Shown here: positions 21,391 through 30,840 of the stretch, one piece after another
Layout: the number at the start of each line of letters is the position of its first letter
How positions within the stretch are numbered: position 1 is the first letter of the stretch
DNA from: Nematopogon swammerdamellus
Lineage: Eukaryota > Arthropoda > Insecta > Lepidoptera > Adelidae
NCBI GenBank assembly: GCA_946902875.1
Contig: OX336353.1
Span: forward strand, 18,985,151-19,049,150
Direction: 5' to 3'
Length of the DNA: 64,000 nucleotides
Position numbers and translations under genes: made by a program
The notes under the pieces: model-generated
Seen by the model: the letters and a program-made list of their open reading frames with translations, nothing else
Database searches by the model: none
Told to the model about the DNA's origin: nothing

Positions 21391-21832
21391 CCTCGGTAGC
21401 TCAGTGGTGCGGTCGGTCGACTGTTTGTTAAGCATTCCTGAGCGCGGTCAGTAATTGGACGGATGACCGCTCGACCTTTGAAGGCTGACCGTGGTTCGGA
21501 TTCCACGTAAAACTGTGGGTCCCTTATTTTTAAAACAAAACAGCTTTACTCACGGTTCTTACCGAGCTGTGTGGCTCGACGTTTCGGGCCAAGCGTATGG
21601 CCCATCCTCATGAGCACTCTGCGTAGTGCGACGGTTGGCAGAGAACTGTCAGATCTCCGTCCGTCGTTGAAGAACTGTTAGTAAAGCTGTTTTATTTTAA
21701 AAATAATGTCTAACAACCACGGTAATTTAAAAACCCATGTAGGTTCCTGCCCTTCTTACATACCTTACTAGGTGGTAGGGTTCATCCCGCCCGGATTCAA
21801 CCGTGTCAGTTTCTATAAAATAAAAAAAATAC
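21391..21832 (+). repeat. SINE, tRNA head T1 plus body B, interrupted and deleted
   Basis: Head with A box TAGCTCAGTGG and B box GGTTCGGATTCC, join motif CACGTAAAACTGTGGGTCCC. It is then interrupted by an inverted-repeat element (21524-21706). Body resumes near 21732 and runs ACTAGGTGGTAGGGTTCATC, then jumps by internal deletion to AACCGTGTCAGTTTCTATAA and an A-rich tail. Confidence 0.75.
21524..21706. mobile_element. 183-bp MITE inside a SINE
   Basis: 37-bp inverted repeats (AAAACAGCTTTACT near the left end, AGTAAAGCTGTTTTAT near the right) with three mismatches. Interior GTGTGGCTCGACGTTTCGGG recurs in a diverged form at about 48990-49010. No clear target duplication, so superfamily is open. 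Confidence 0.65.
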
Positions 21833-22266
21833 AGCGTGTGGTGTGCATGTATGTAATAGTTTGTTTACTATGAAGAAAAAACCATTGAAAAAAAATTTAA
21901 GCAAAAAAAATTATGCTAGGGCGTCCGATGTCCGTTTCAGAACCCCCAGCCATAGCTGACGAAATACGGAGAAATCACTTGAATTTTGAACACTACAGTC
22001 GCTTCAGGAATCAGAGACGAAATTTGCGCAGTACGAAATAACATTTACGGATCCAATAAGACCGGTGGTCGGATAACTCCGTAATTTATGGACGTAAACA
22101 TCCTCCTTGATTTCATAACTTTGTTTAGTGGTGGACGGAATTTGTGCAGAGACAGGGTGGGTTCATATTACTGGGCACGTCTTGGTGTCTCCATAAATAT
22201 GTCGTTTGAAGGCTTTCGTATTAGTTTCTAAGTTTAGTTTATTTTCATTGTTGCAACTTCGGGGTA
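21833..22266. other. Unique spacer
   Basis: No gene or repeat recognised. Confidence 0.45.
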
Positions 22267-22465
22267 GCCTCGGTAGCTCAGTGGTACGGTCGGTCGACTG
22301 TTGTTAAGCAACTCTGGGCGCGGTCAGTGCTTGGATAGGTGACCGTTCGACCGTTGGAGGCTGACCGTGGTTCGGATTCCACGTTAAACTGTATGTCCCT
22401 TCCCTTCATACCTTACTAGGTGGTAGAGTTCATCCCGCCCGGGTTGGTAGGTATGCTGACTGACA
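22267..22465 (+). repeat. SINE, head T1 plus start of body B, 3' truncated
   Basis: AGCCTCGGTAGCTCAGTGGT (A box), GGTTCGGATTCCACG (B box), then CTTACTAGGTGGTAGAGTTC and CCCGCCCGGGTTGG, where similarity stops. Confidence 0.8.
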
Positions 22466-22488
22466 TTGTTGTTTTATGCTATTTTTAA

Positions 22489-23085
22489 CCCCCGACGCAA
22501 AAATATGGGTGTTATAAGTTTAACTTCTGTGTGTAAGGGGTTTTTTTTTATAGAAACTGACACGGTTGGCTACATCACCTACAACTTCCGTGATGTCAGC
22601 CCATAACACCGGGTGAGCTAGGTGCCATGTCAGTGCTTCCCCCTTTGATCGTGCCGGCTACACTGAACTGGTCGGAAAACACAAACTATTTACATAGCCG
22701 TTTAGACCGACATTTCATTCAGTGCGGTGGTACCAACCCGGGCGGGTTAAACCCTACCACCAAGTAAGATTAGGAGGGAAGGGACCTACAGTTTTACGAG
22801 GAATCCGAACCTCGGTCAGCCTCCAACGGTCAGCGGTCACCCATCCAAGTACTGACCGCACCCAGCGTTGCTTAACATTCAATAGCGACAGTTGACTGTC
22901 TGCACCACTGAGCTATCGAGGCTGACAAAGGGTGACGAGGGTGTCTGCTGTGGCATCGTAGCTCCCAAACGGATGGACCGATTTGGATGCGGTTTTCTTA
23001 TTAGAATGCTGGTTTAATCGGAATGATTCTTAGCTATGTTTGCAATCTAGTGATTAAGTAATCAAAACAATTAAAAAGTGGACCG
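22489..23085 (+). repeat. Dispersed repeat R, split by a SINE
   Basis: Left part 22489-22540 (TTTTTAACCCCCGACGCAAA, GTTATAAGTTTAAC) and right part about 22940-23085 (GGCATCGTAGCTCCCAAACG, GATTAAGTAATCAAAACAAT) together match the uninterrupted inverse copy at 7270-7497. Confidence 0.65.
22541..22926 (-). repeat. Full-length SINE T1 plus body B, minus
   Basis: From the right: GCCTCGATAGCTCAGTGGTG (A box), B box GGTTCGGATTCC, join, body with GGTGGTAGGGTTTAACCCGC and CCGGCACGATCAAAGG-type text, and the tail TATAAAAAAAAA at 22541. Inserted into repeat R. Confidence 0.85.
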
Positions 23086-23148
23086 GGGAAAGTACGGGGA
23101 AGCCAAAAGGGATGGTTATGAGTTTAGTGTGAATGTATGTATGTATGT

Positions 23149-23469
23149 ATGGGAATATCGCTACGTGATATGGTGCGTAACGAGGCAATCCGCCGACGCA
23201 CCAAAGTGGTCGATATTGGACACCGGGTGGCTAAGCTCAAGTGGCAGTGGGCTGGGCACGTTAGCCAAAGAGACGATGACCGTTGGAGTAACCGTGTCCT
23301 ACACTGGCGGCCGTGGACAGGAAAACGGAGTGTGGGAAGACCACCCGCCAGGTGGGACGACGACATCAAGTACGCCGGCGGAAATCAGTGGTTCCGTATC
23401 GCTGAAGGCCGGGAGGACTGGAGGAAAATTGGAGAGGCGTATGTCCAGCAGTGGACGCTTACACGCTGA
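23149..23469 (+). pseudogene. RTE-type LINE ORF C-terminus
   Basis: About 105 residues ending at TGA 23467-23469: LRDMVRNEAIRRRTKVVDIG, KLKWQWAGHVSQRDDDRWSN, WRPWTGKRSVGRPPARWDDD, then EDWRKIGEAYVQQWT. This motif order is that of the C-terminal tail after the reverse-transcriptase domain in RTE-clade proteins. The 5' part, including endonuclease and polymerase, is missing; (TATG)n precedes and (GACT)n follows directly. A smaller relic of the same family sits at 5636-5766 on the minus strand. Confidence 0.85.
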
Positions 23470-23505
23470 CTGACTGACTGACTGACTGACTGTATGTATG
23501 TACTT
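23470..23505. repeat. (GACT)n and (TATG)n microsatellite
   Basis: Seven GACT units follow the LINE stop codon, then TATGTATGTA; probably the LINE's own simple-repeat tail. Confidence 0.85.
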
Positions 23506-23601
23506 CCTGGATTAGGCAGAACGACCAACTAAGCATTTGATAAATCAAATCGCTATGCATATATTATTAAACCTACTTTATCAAATAAGATGTAGTTATA
23601 T

Positions 23602-23985
23602 AAAAACCGGCCAAGTACGAGTCGAACTCGCGCACCGAGGGTTCCTTGTCGCCATGTCATGGTTAGCGCCACTCACGCCATCTATGGCGTGTTATGAAAT
23701 GCTTCATATTAGTTAAATGTCATGATTTGTTAAAATGCTTCACACTCTATTCGGTAGATGGCGCGCGCGCATGCACTTTTTTGGTTTCTTCTATGGCAAT
23801 CCCCGTGAACTTTTTACTTTTTCTTATTTTTATTATTTGTTGTTATATCGGCCATAATAACACCATATTCTGTGAAAATTTCAACGGGTTACCTATTACA
23901 GTTCAAGAAATAAGCCCTCGGACAGACAGACAGACGGCGTAGGCTTAGTAATAGGGTCCCGTACCGGATACGGAACCCTAAAAAA
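23602..23985 (+). repeat. Dispersed repeat F, long copy
   Basis: GCCAAGTACGAGTCGAACTC at the start, GGACAGACAGACAGACGGCG, and end CCCGTACCGGATACGGAACC. It is followed by a second partial head (23990-24030, CAAGTGCAAGTCAAACTCGC), a tandem arrangement. Confidence 0.75.
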
Positions 23986-24180
23986 CTGGTCAAGTGCAAG
24001 TCAAACTCGCGCACCGAGGGTTCCGCACCGCCACACAATAATATATTTGTTTTATTTATTTACCAACAAAATTTTTTGTTTTCTTTCATTCAGTTTGGGA
24101 TCCTTAGCGCGAACCCGATCATTATTGAATTAAATCTTTATTTCTTGCCAAATACACAATTGAAAAAATCATTAAAATTA

Positions 24181-24576
24181 CAACAGGGTGTCCTAAAACT
24201 CAACGTCAAGCGGGACCAGGGAGTAGGCCAGTTTATGACTAGCCAGGGAAAAAAAAGAACAAAAAAATCTGAGTCATTAATTTTTTTTTTATTTAAACTG
24301 AATTTTTTTTTTAAACTACATGCATTCTGGTTTTATTTGGGATACTGATCAATAGGAGAGTTATTTAGTCTACCAATAAAACATTTTTAACAATTATATT
24401 TCCAAATTTGTAGTCGTAGCACCTAAAAATGTTGAACGAGAAATTTTCAACGTTTTTTTTTCAAAAAATGTATCATATTATCATGAAAAACAAATCACTC
24501 CGATTTTTTTTTCTGATTTTTCCCTGGGTATTTATAAACTGGGTTCCCGCTTGACGTTGAGTTTTGGGACACGTTG
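24181..24576. mobile_element. TA-flanked MITE with about 60-bp TIRs, 396 bp
   Basis: Left CAACAGGGTGTCCTAAAACT and right end ...TTTTGGGACACGTTG are inverted relatives; the match continues through CTCAACGTCAAGCGGGA and CCAGTTTAT to CCCTGG(G)AAAA. TA flanks at 24179-24180 and 24577-24578. Interior is T-rich without transposase. Confidence 0.75.
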
Positions 24577-24660
24577 TATAAGTTAACTAAATATTATTAT
24601 TAATTTATCTTTAAACATATTGTGCAATACAAAACAAAAAACCTATAACCTATGCAAAAC

Positions 24661-25293
24661 CTAATAACCCTTCTCCAGGTGAGACGATGTGGGCACTGTT
24701 CCGAGGACGCTAGCGGCGGCGTTGCCTCGCTGGATGGCCACACTACGCTGCCTCAGGAACTCGAGCGAACGTTGTTCTCTTGAAGCAGCGTACAGGGACA
24801 TCCCGATGTCTTTCGCGAGCCGCTTTGCCTCCTCAGACCATGCCTCCATCTTCTCCACCGATAATGCGGGGAAGATGTGCTGGTGTGCCACCGAACTGTA
24901 TTAATTGGTGCGGACCGGCACATGAAAGAACTAAGGAATCGGATTTTGGCCTGCCTGCGCGATCAGCTGATTGTAAACGTTATATTCTTTGAACCAAACG
25001 TAACAAAAACGCCATGCGCCCGCCTCAACATTAGGTTAGGGTTCATTTTTTTTTAAACCACCAAAACATTCACCCATACTATTTGAGGGATGATGAGGCC
25101 GGCCTTCCCTGTACGAATAACGACTCGTGGGTGGGAGACAGCCAAAGAATATAACGTTTACAATCAGCTGATCGCGCAGGCAGGCCAAAATCCGATTCCT
25201 TAGTTCTTTCATGTGCCGGACCGTAATTGGTGTGCTTGTGGCTGCAGTTTCAGCGGCTGCGCCGCCCGGCGCGCTTTGAGCATGCCTTAACAT
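24661..25293 (-). pseudogene. LINE ORF C-terminus split by a Mutator-type MITE
   Basis: Minus frame 24661-24891 ends ...EFLRQRSVAIQRGNAAASVL and a stop. The pattern LRQR.S.AIQRGNAA recurs in the independent fragment at 45285-45530, and I associate it with C-termini of lepidopteran non-LTR reverse-transcriptase polyproteins (recollection, not a search). 25233-25293 continues the coding strand on the other side of the inserted element (24911-25223). Confidence 0.6.
24911..25223. mobile_element. Mutator-like MITE, 313 bp, 81-bp TIRs
   Basis: Arms 24911-24991 and 25143-25223 are inverted copies with a single mismatch (CGGACCGGCACATGAAAG against CGGTCCGGCACATGAAAG). A 9-bp duplication TAATTGGTG flanks it (24902-24910, 25224-25232). 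Long TIRs with a 9-base duplication are the signature of Mutator-like elements. No transposase. Confidence 0.85.
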
Positions 25294-25775
25294 AACATAA
25301 CTGCTGCATATTTTATATATTATCTTATATCTTGTATATTTATAAGGTTTATTGCTTAGAATAGCGCTGGTGGTAAAAAATTAAATCCATAATTTATTAC
25401 CCCCATATTTCTTCGTTTTTTTACTATCCATAAATATGGTGATTTAATATAAATCTTGCGATAATCACCAAGTTTACGACTAAGACAAGGGAAACCACTT
25501 CTTGATAACAATCTTCATATCGGTATGCCAGTTCATCTGATAATGTGTTATTGACATGTAGTTCGAGAGATTCTTACAATGCTCTTTCGAGTTTATGCCT
25601 GTGGTCGACCGTATGTTCCAGTTAAGTTAGTGTGTTCAAAATAAAATAACGCCATAAACTCTGTCTTTATAGAGGAAGTGCGGTGACCACCCAGACTGAG
25701 TTCAACATTGGGAGATTCACTGAGCGTTTTATCGTTGACTAAGGATAACTTAAATACCTAATCGACCGACCTTTT
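25294..25775. other. Unique DNA, no gene seen
   Basis: Nothing recognised. Confidence 0.45.
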
Positions 25776-26098
25776 GTACCGTGTGGGCCCGGTACTTTAA
25801 AAGAATAGCCCCACTGCATCTCTCCCCGTGTATGTCGTAAAAGGCGACTAAGGGATATGACTCTCTTCTTCTATTACTAGGTGGTAGGGTTCAACCCGCC
25901 CGGGTTGCTACCACCGCACTGAATGAAAGGTCGGTCGAAACGGCTATGTAAATAGTTTGCGTTTTCCGTCCAGTTCAGTGTAGCCGGCACGACCGAAGGG
26001 AAACACTGACGTGGCACCTAGTTCACCCGGTGTTATGGGCTGACATCACGGATGTTGTAGGTGATGTAGCCAACCGTGTCAGTTTCCATAAAAAAAAT
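25776..26098 (+). repeat. Chimeric SINE: head H joined to body B
   Basis: GTACCGTGTGGG...AATAGCCCCACTGCATCTCT through GTAAAAGGCGACTAAGGGAT is the family A head. At TATGACTCTCTTCTT it switches to body B (ATTACTAGGTGGTAGGGTTC, CCCGCCCGGGTTG) and ends TTTCCATAAAAAAA. No tRNA head. Confidence 0.85.
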
Positions 26099-26209
26099 TG
26101 GACGGTTCCAACGAACAATGTCAGATATGCCAATTGGCAACTTTACAGAAAAGCCATTTAAAGATTTCAAATCACCTTTTGGTTAATTTATTACATAAAT
26201 ACATATCAC

Positions 26210-26356
26210 GTACGCTGAATCCCGACAATCGGGGTAAGCAGAGTAATCGGTGTTGTCCTCCAAGAACTCTGGTAAATTACAGCACAACACCGAAGACCAC
26301 GTTTATTCGAACAAGATTCAATAGATCAAGCAGCAAGTAAGGTACGAAGACCCACC
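26210..26356 (-). repeat. Retroposon family A, 3' fragment
   Basis: ACGCTGAATCCCGACAATCG through AGCACAACACCG to GTACGAAGACCCACCTG matches the 3' half of family A on the minus strand. Confidence 0.8.
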
Positions 26357-26839
26357 TGGCTCTCATGCAAACAGAATTGTTCCGCGCACCGAAATAGAGG
26401 TAACGCAGGAATGCAGCTCGGCCTTCTTTCTTAATTACTTACTTACTTTTAGGTGTTTTGTTTTTTTTGTTATGGAAACTGACACGGTTGGCTACATCAC
26501 CTGCAACATCCGTGATGTCAGCCCATAACACCGGATGAACTTGGTGCCACGTCAGTGCTTCCCTTCGGTCGTGCCGGCTACACTGAACTGGACAGAAAAA
26601 ACAAACTATTTACATAGCCGTTTCGACCGACCTTTCATTCAGTGCGGTGGTACCAACCCGGGCGCGTTAAACCCTACAACCTAGTAATATAAGAAGGGAG
26701 TCATATCCCTTTGTCGCCTTTTACGACATACACGGGGAGAGATGCAGCGGGGCTATTCTTTTAAAGTACCGGCCCCACACGGTACATACTTCTTTTTAAA
26801 TACGAATATTACGCCAGCGAAGCCGCGGGCAAAAGCTAG
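26357..26839 (+). mobile_element. Helitron family E, 3' part, interrupted by a SINE
   Basis: CTCTCATGCAAACAGAATTG and CCGCGCACCGAAATAGAGGT, then a chimeric SINE, then TCTTTTTAAATACGAATATT, the end CCAGCGAAGCCGCGGGCA and CTAG at 26836-26839. 5' part missing. Confidence 0.75.
26459..26785 (-). repeat. Chimeric SINE: head H joined to body B, minus
   Basis: Read from the right: GTACCGTGTGGGGCCGGTAC, CATGCATCTCT-type text, CGACAAAGGGATATGACTCC, then TTACTAGGTTGTAGGGTTTA and the body to TTTCCATAAC and A8. Same junction as 25776-26098, so the chimera has multiplied. Confidence 0.85.
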
Positions 26840-28634
26840 TGTATCTTGTTTCTAACATTTAAGACGCGTGTACTAAACCGAACAATGAATTATCATGGTA
26901 CAAGCATTCTGTTTTATCTCATCATCTTATCTTGTTTTCACTGACATATTTTCTCCATCGGACCCGTCCATGTTAGAATACATTAATTAAATAAAAATAT
27001 AAGAATGCTAGGCTTTCAAAAAAATAACTTATTGATTCCTATTTTTTATTCGAAATACCTTTACAGATGTGTAATTGTTTAATTTTATTATTTAACTTTC
27101 GTTAGTATCTTATGTTGACGGGCAGATATTTCTATAAGCAATAAGTCTGCCTTTTGTAAAATTATATTTAAGTTCAATAATGGATATTTCTATTGTATTC
27201 TATTCTTTACATGTAGCTGGTATATATTATGATGTATGTATGTATGTAAGTACATAGTTGGTTGTGATGACATGAGCTGTAAGAATGGCTTGTCAAATTC
27301 AGGGCCATTTAAGAACTTAAAAATATTCATTATTCAAATAAACTGTGTAGGTTACAGCATTGATAAAATCAATGGTTACAGGTACAAATGTTCCCGAAAT
27401 ATATATAGGCAAATTAAATCGTCATTAACTTTAATAAATTCTTATATTAAATTTAAATGAAAATAATAAAACATAAACGTTAAAAATAATTTTAATGAGT
27501 AACACATTATAAAATAATTAAAATAATGTATTAAAAAATACTCCAATAGGTATCTACATGAAAATCATTGTCTACCACTATACATTTTATATATTTAATT
27601 TTAGCATTAGATTTAACTAGACTAGACTAGTTTGAAGTAACTCTTTTATAGAAATAGTAGGTATAGTGTAACATTTATGGTATATATATAATTGGTTCTC
27701 GGAAACGGCTCTAACGATTTGGATGAAATTTTGTATTTAGATGTTGTTTTTTCAAGTTTATCTAGATAGGCGTAGACGCCGAGCGAAGCTCGGTCACCCG
27801 TATTATTTAAGTAAGTAAACCTCTTTATTAACTCTACATCTTCCAAAGTAACAAAAGTCAAACAAACTTTCATTTTTGCAACACTTCACGCATCGTCAAA
27901 TCGTTTCATTCCAACAACGTTATTACTCCTCTCCCTCACTCACAAGCTGTCAACCAGTCCTGGATTTCTCATTAGGCTGTATAGGCCGCGGCCTAGGGGC
28001 GGCAGACTTCAGGGGGCGGCAGATTTCCAAAGGCGCTATAGAATATTACAAGTGACACTTGCGATTTGGTATAGTGTAAGCCGTCAAGTTCTTGCGCGAT
28101 TTATGGACGCAACTCTAGCAAGTCACTTTTGGATAGAGTTTTCGATCTATTTAATGCTAAATATCATTTGGGTAAAGGTTTTTAGTCCCCATTGCGACTT
28201 AGTAATACTCCTATTCTATGCTATTCATGTTTTGCGCGGGCGGCGAAAGTCCGGCACTGCTGTCAACGTTTAACAAGATGGCGCCCGTTGACGCGACACG
28301 TCATTAAGATGCCTACGTATTCTTTTGGAATTCATCCGACAGTTGTTATTGCTAGTGGCAGCTCGCGATTGGGAGTTAATTTGGGATTTTATTCGTTCGT
28401 TTGACTTTGGGGAAAATAATTTTGTGATGCGTTTTATTGTCCCCAAGCGTTGTGTGCGACTCTACGATCGCAATTTTTGGTCTATTGCTATTTCAGTTAA
28501 AGTTTCCTATAGAAAAAACACAGATAGTACGATAGCTGATGAAATTATTTTTCCACAGGAGTGGAAATATGTCTATTGTTGTCTATAGAACGAAATGACA
28601 ACACACGAGGTTTCCGCACCACAAAAACATAATT
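26840..28634. other. AT-rich unique DNA with a possible Helitron end
   Basis: Near 27690-27815 the text GGCGTAGACGCCGAGCGAAG...CTCGGTCACCCG resembles another lepidopteran Helitron 3' region. Overlapping plus frames at 28052-28588 (70-87 codons) have no recognisable domain. Confidence 0.4.
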
Positions 28635-28793
28635 GAAAAAAAAACACGTTTCTTGGGGAACCCCCCTTAATTTTTTACTTTTTAATTTTTTTATTATTTG
28701 TTGTTATATCCGCCATAATAACACATATTCTGTGAAAATTTCAACGGGCTACCTATTACGGTTCAAGAGATACGGCCCTCGGACAGACGGACG

Positions 28794-28884
<91 letters not shown>

Positions 28885-28936
28885 GGCGTAGGCTTAGTAA
28901 TAGGCTTCCGTACGGGATACAGAAACCTAAAAAGGT
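28635..28936 (+). repeat. Dispersed repeat F with expanded CAGA microsatellite
   Basis: AACACGTTTCTTGGGGAACC, TTGTTATATCCGCCATAATA, then about 100 bases of (CAGA)n/(CGGA)n at 28786-28885, and the end CGGCGTAGGCTTAGTAATAG. Other copies carry only 3-6 units. Confidence 0.8.
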
Positions 28937-29534
28937 TTGATGAATTGAATTTTTTTTTTAATTAGTATAAATAATAAATTAAAACAAATTTTTTACTTAG
29001 CTTATTTAGTATTTTAATTTGGTCATGATAGTTTAAGTTCTGTATTTTTGTATGTAGATTATGATTCTGTGTGGATAATCCTAATAAAAAAGTACCTACA
29101 TAATAAGAGATGTTTTGTTTTATAAAATGTTAATCTTACTTAGGGAATATACTGTCCTAATGTCTGCACTGCCCTTGCCATCATTCTTCCTCACTTACTC
29201 TCATCCATCACCCAACGTTGGATTGGAAGAAATCACTTAAAGTGATTAAGTCCGCCTTTGCACGCTATTGTTGTCTTCTTTCTGAGTCAAGTTATTGTAA
29301 AATTCTATTCTATTCTTATAACCCGTAAATGGAAACACAAATCGAATCAGAAATGAAAGGAATGAAATTAAAAATATTTTCATAATTAAATAATTTGACA
29401 AACGGTGGGCTTAATGCATACAATATAATAATACACGGTCGAGGCTGCACACAATGCATACAATCATTTAACTCTTTATGTATTGGAACCCAATAATTCT
29501 GTAACTCTCATATTGTTTATTTGTTTCATCCATA
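28937..29534. other. Spacer with a LINE-type tail
   Basis: 29222-29320 (GGAAGAAATCACTTAAAGTG, GTCCGCCTTTGCACGCTATT) matches tails at 10820, 32065 and 46002, probably the 3' end of an unidentified LINE. No gene. Confidence 0.45.
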
Positions 29535-29937
29535 GGTAGGTGGTATTGACATGCCCTTGGATTCGATACAGCGCCGAGCCATCCGTCTTGTTGGTGACCC
29601 GAAACTTACAGATCGTCTAGAGTCTCTGAGTCACAGACGATTTGTGGGTTCGCTTAGTCTGTTTTACAGATACTATCACGGACGCTGCTCTGTGGAACTA
29701 GCATCCCTTATTCCCTGCCACCCGTCCTATCTCCGCATGACTCGTCGCAGAGAGACTCAGCACCCTTTTGTTGTTGACATTGGGCTTTTGAGAACCCATC
29801 GGTTCTCTAAATCGTTTCTTTGTCGCACCGCTAGAGTGTGGAACTGTCTTCCGGCGAGTGTATTTCCTGAATCCTTTAACCTGGATGTCACAGCCCTAGC
29901 AACAGTCCGCAAATCTGCTGGCATGGCGCCTAACTAA
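29535..29937 (+). pseudogene. Jockey-like LINE ORF2 C-terminus, about 128 aa
   Basis: Open to a stop at 29935-29937. Motifs in order: PLDSIQRRAIRLVGDPKLTD near the start, FYRYYHGRCSVELASLIP, TRRRETQHPF, then RTARVWNCLPASVFPE. These follow the reverse-transcriptase domain in jockey-like non-LTR retrotransposons. The RT catalytic core is not present (5' truncation). The reading is uninterrupted, so this fragment may be fairly young. Related decayed sequence is at 56491-57128. Confidence 0.85.
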
Positions 29938-30552
29938 GCGTGGTTTCGCGAGGAGAGGTGATTTTGGCTCTGTCGACTGCACCATTGGTCTCTCGGCAAA
30001 GCCACCCATGCTGGTTTACTTAAAAAAAAATGTCGAAAATTCCGCCAGTTCTATGTTCAATGCGAAGAAGAACCTGACAAACAAACTTCTCAAGTCACAA
30101 CATAATGTATTGTTGGTACCTTGTAACTACTATGGTAATTTACAAATAATTAACCAATAATACCATATTCCAAGAAAGGATTAATTTAAAAGCGCACTTC
30201 TACTACCAAAATGCATTCTGCATTCGGTGGAGAGAGCAAAAACGCCCCAACATCTCGCTCCGGTCCGGTCTCGGCGAATGTCATACATTTTGATGTGATT
30301 GTTTTTGCTGGCGCACCGCTTTTTGAGAGCGCAAAAATGGTGCGCTTTTTGTTTTGGCAATCTTGCTCGCTGGCACTGCCAGCCGTGTGACGTCACCGTG
30401 ACTAACTGACATTCGGACAGGGTTTATTATTGTCATCTACCTATATAGTCCACGGAAGTTCTCGGTGGACTATGATGGTGGGGTCATTTCTCTAGATAGG
30501 CGAGCTCGACGCCCCGGCAAACTACATAATTTTTTTAAGGTACCTATTTTTT
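29938..30552. other. Unique DNA, no gene seen
   Basis: A small inverted pair TAGTCCAC/GTGGACTA lies at about 30447-30471. Nothing else recognised. Confidence 0.4.
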
Positions 30553-30840
30553 GTACTGTGTGTGGCCGGTACTTAAGAGTATCCCCACTGCATCTCTCCC
30601 CGTGCATGTAGTAAAAGGTGACTAAAGGATAAGCACAAGATACCGCGCTTATGGGCGACGGGATAGCCAGCCACCTATCACCTTAGCACGGCCATTTCAC
30701 CGAGTCATGCATGCAGCAGGTGGACCTTCGTGCCTCGCTGCCTGATAGTTATCTTGTCCGAATACTTTGCTCACAACTTTGCTAAACCTGGTGGTCGGTG
30801 TTGCGCAGTAATTTACCTGATTATTTGCAGCACAACACCG
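30553..30840 (+). repeat. Retroposon family A, diverged, 3' truncated
   Basis: Head H (GGCCGGTACTTAAGAGTATC, ACTGCATCTCTCCCC) through CACAACACCG; lacks the GATTGTCGGGATTCAGCG end and (TATG)n. Contains a small local duplication ACTTTGCT. Confidence 0.75.

Noticed and set aside
21391..21515. tRNA gene candidates (A and B boxes at 21391, 22267, 10630, 36200, 62240, 54600)
   Set aside because: They do not fold into a complete cloverleaf by eye and each continues into a SINE body; they are tRNA-derived SINE heads.
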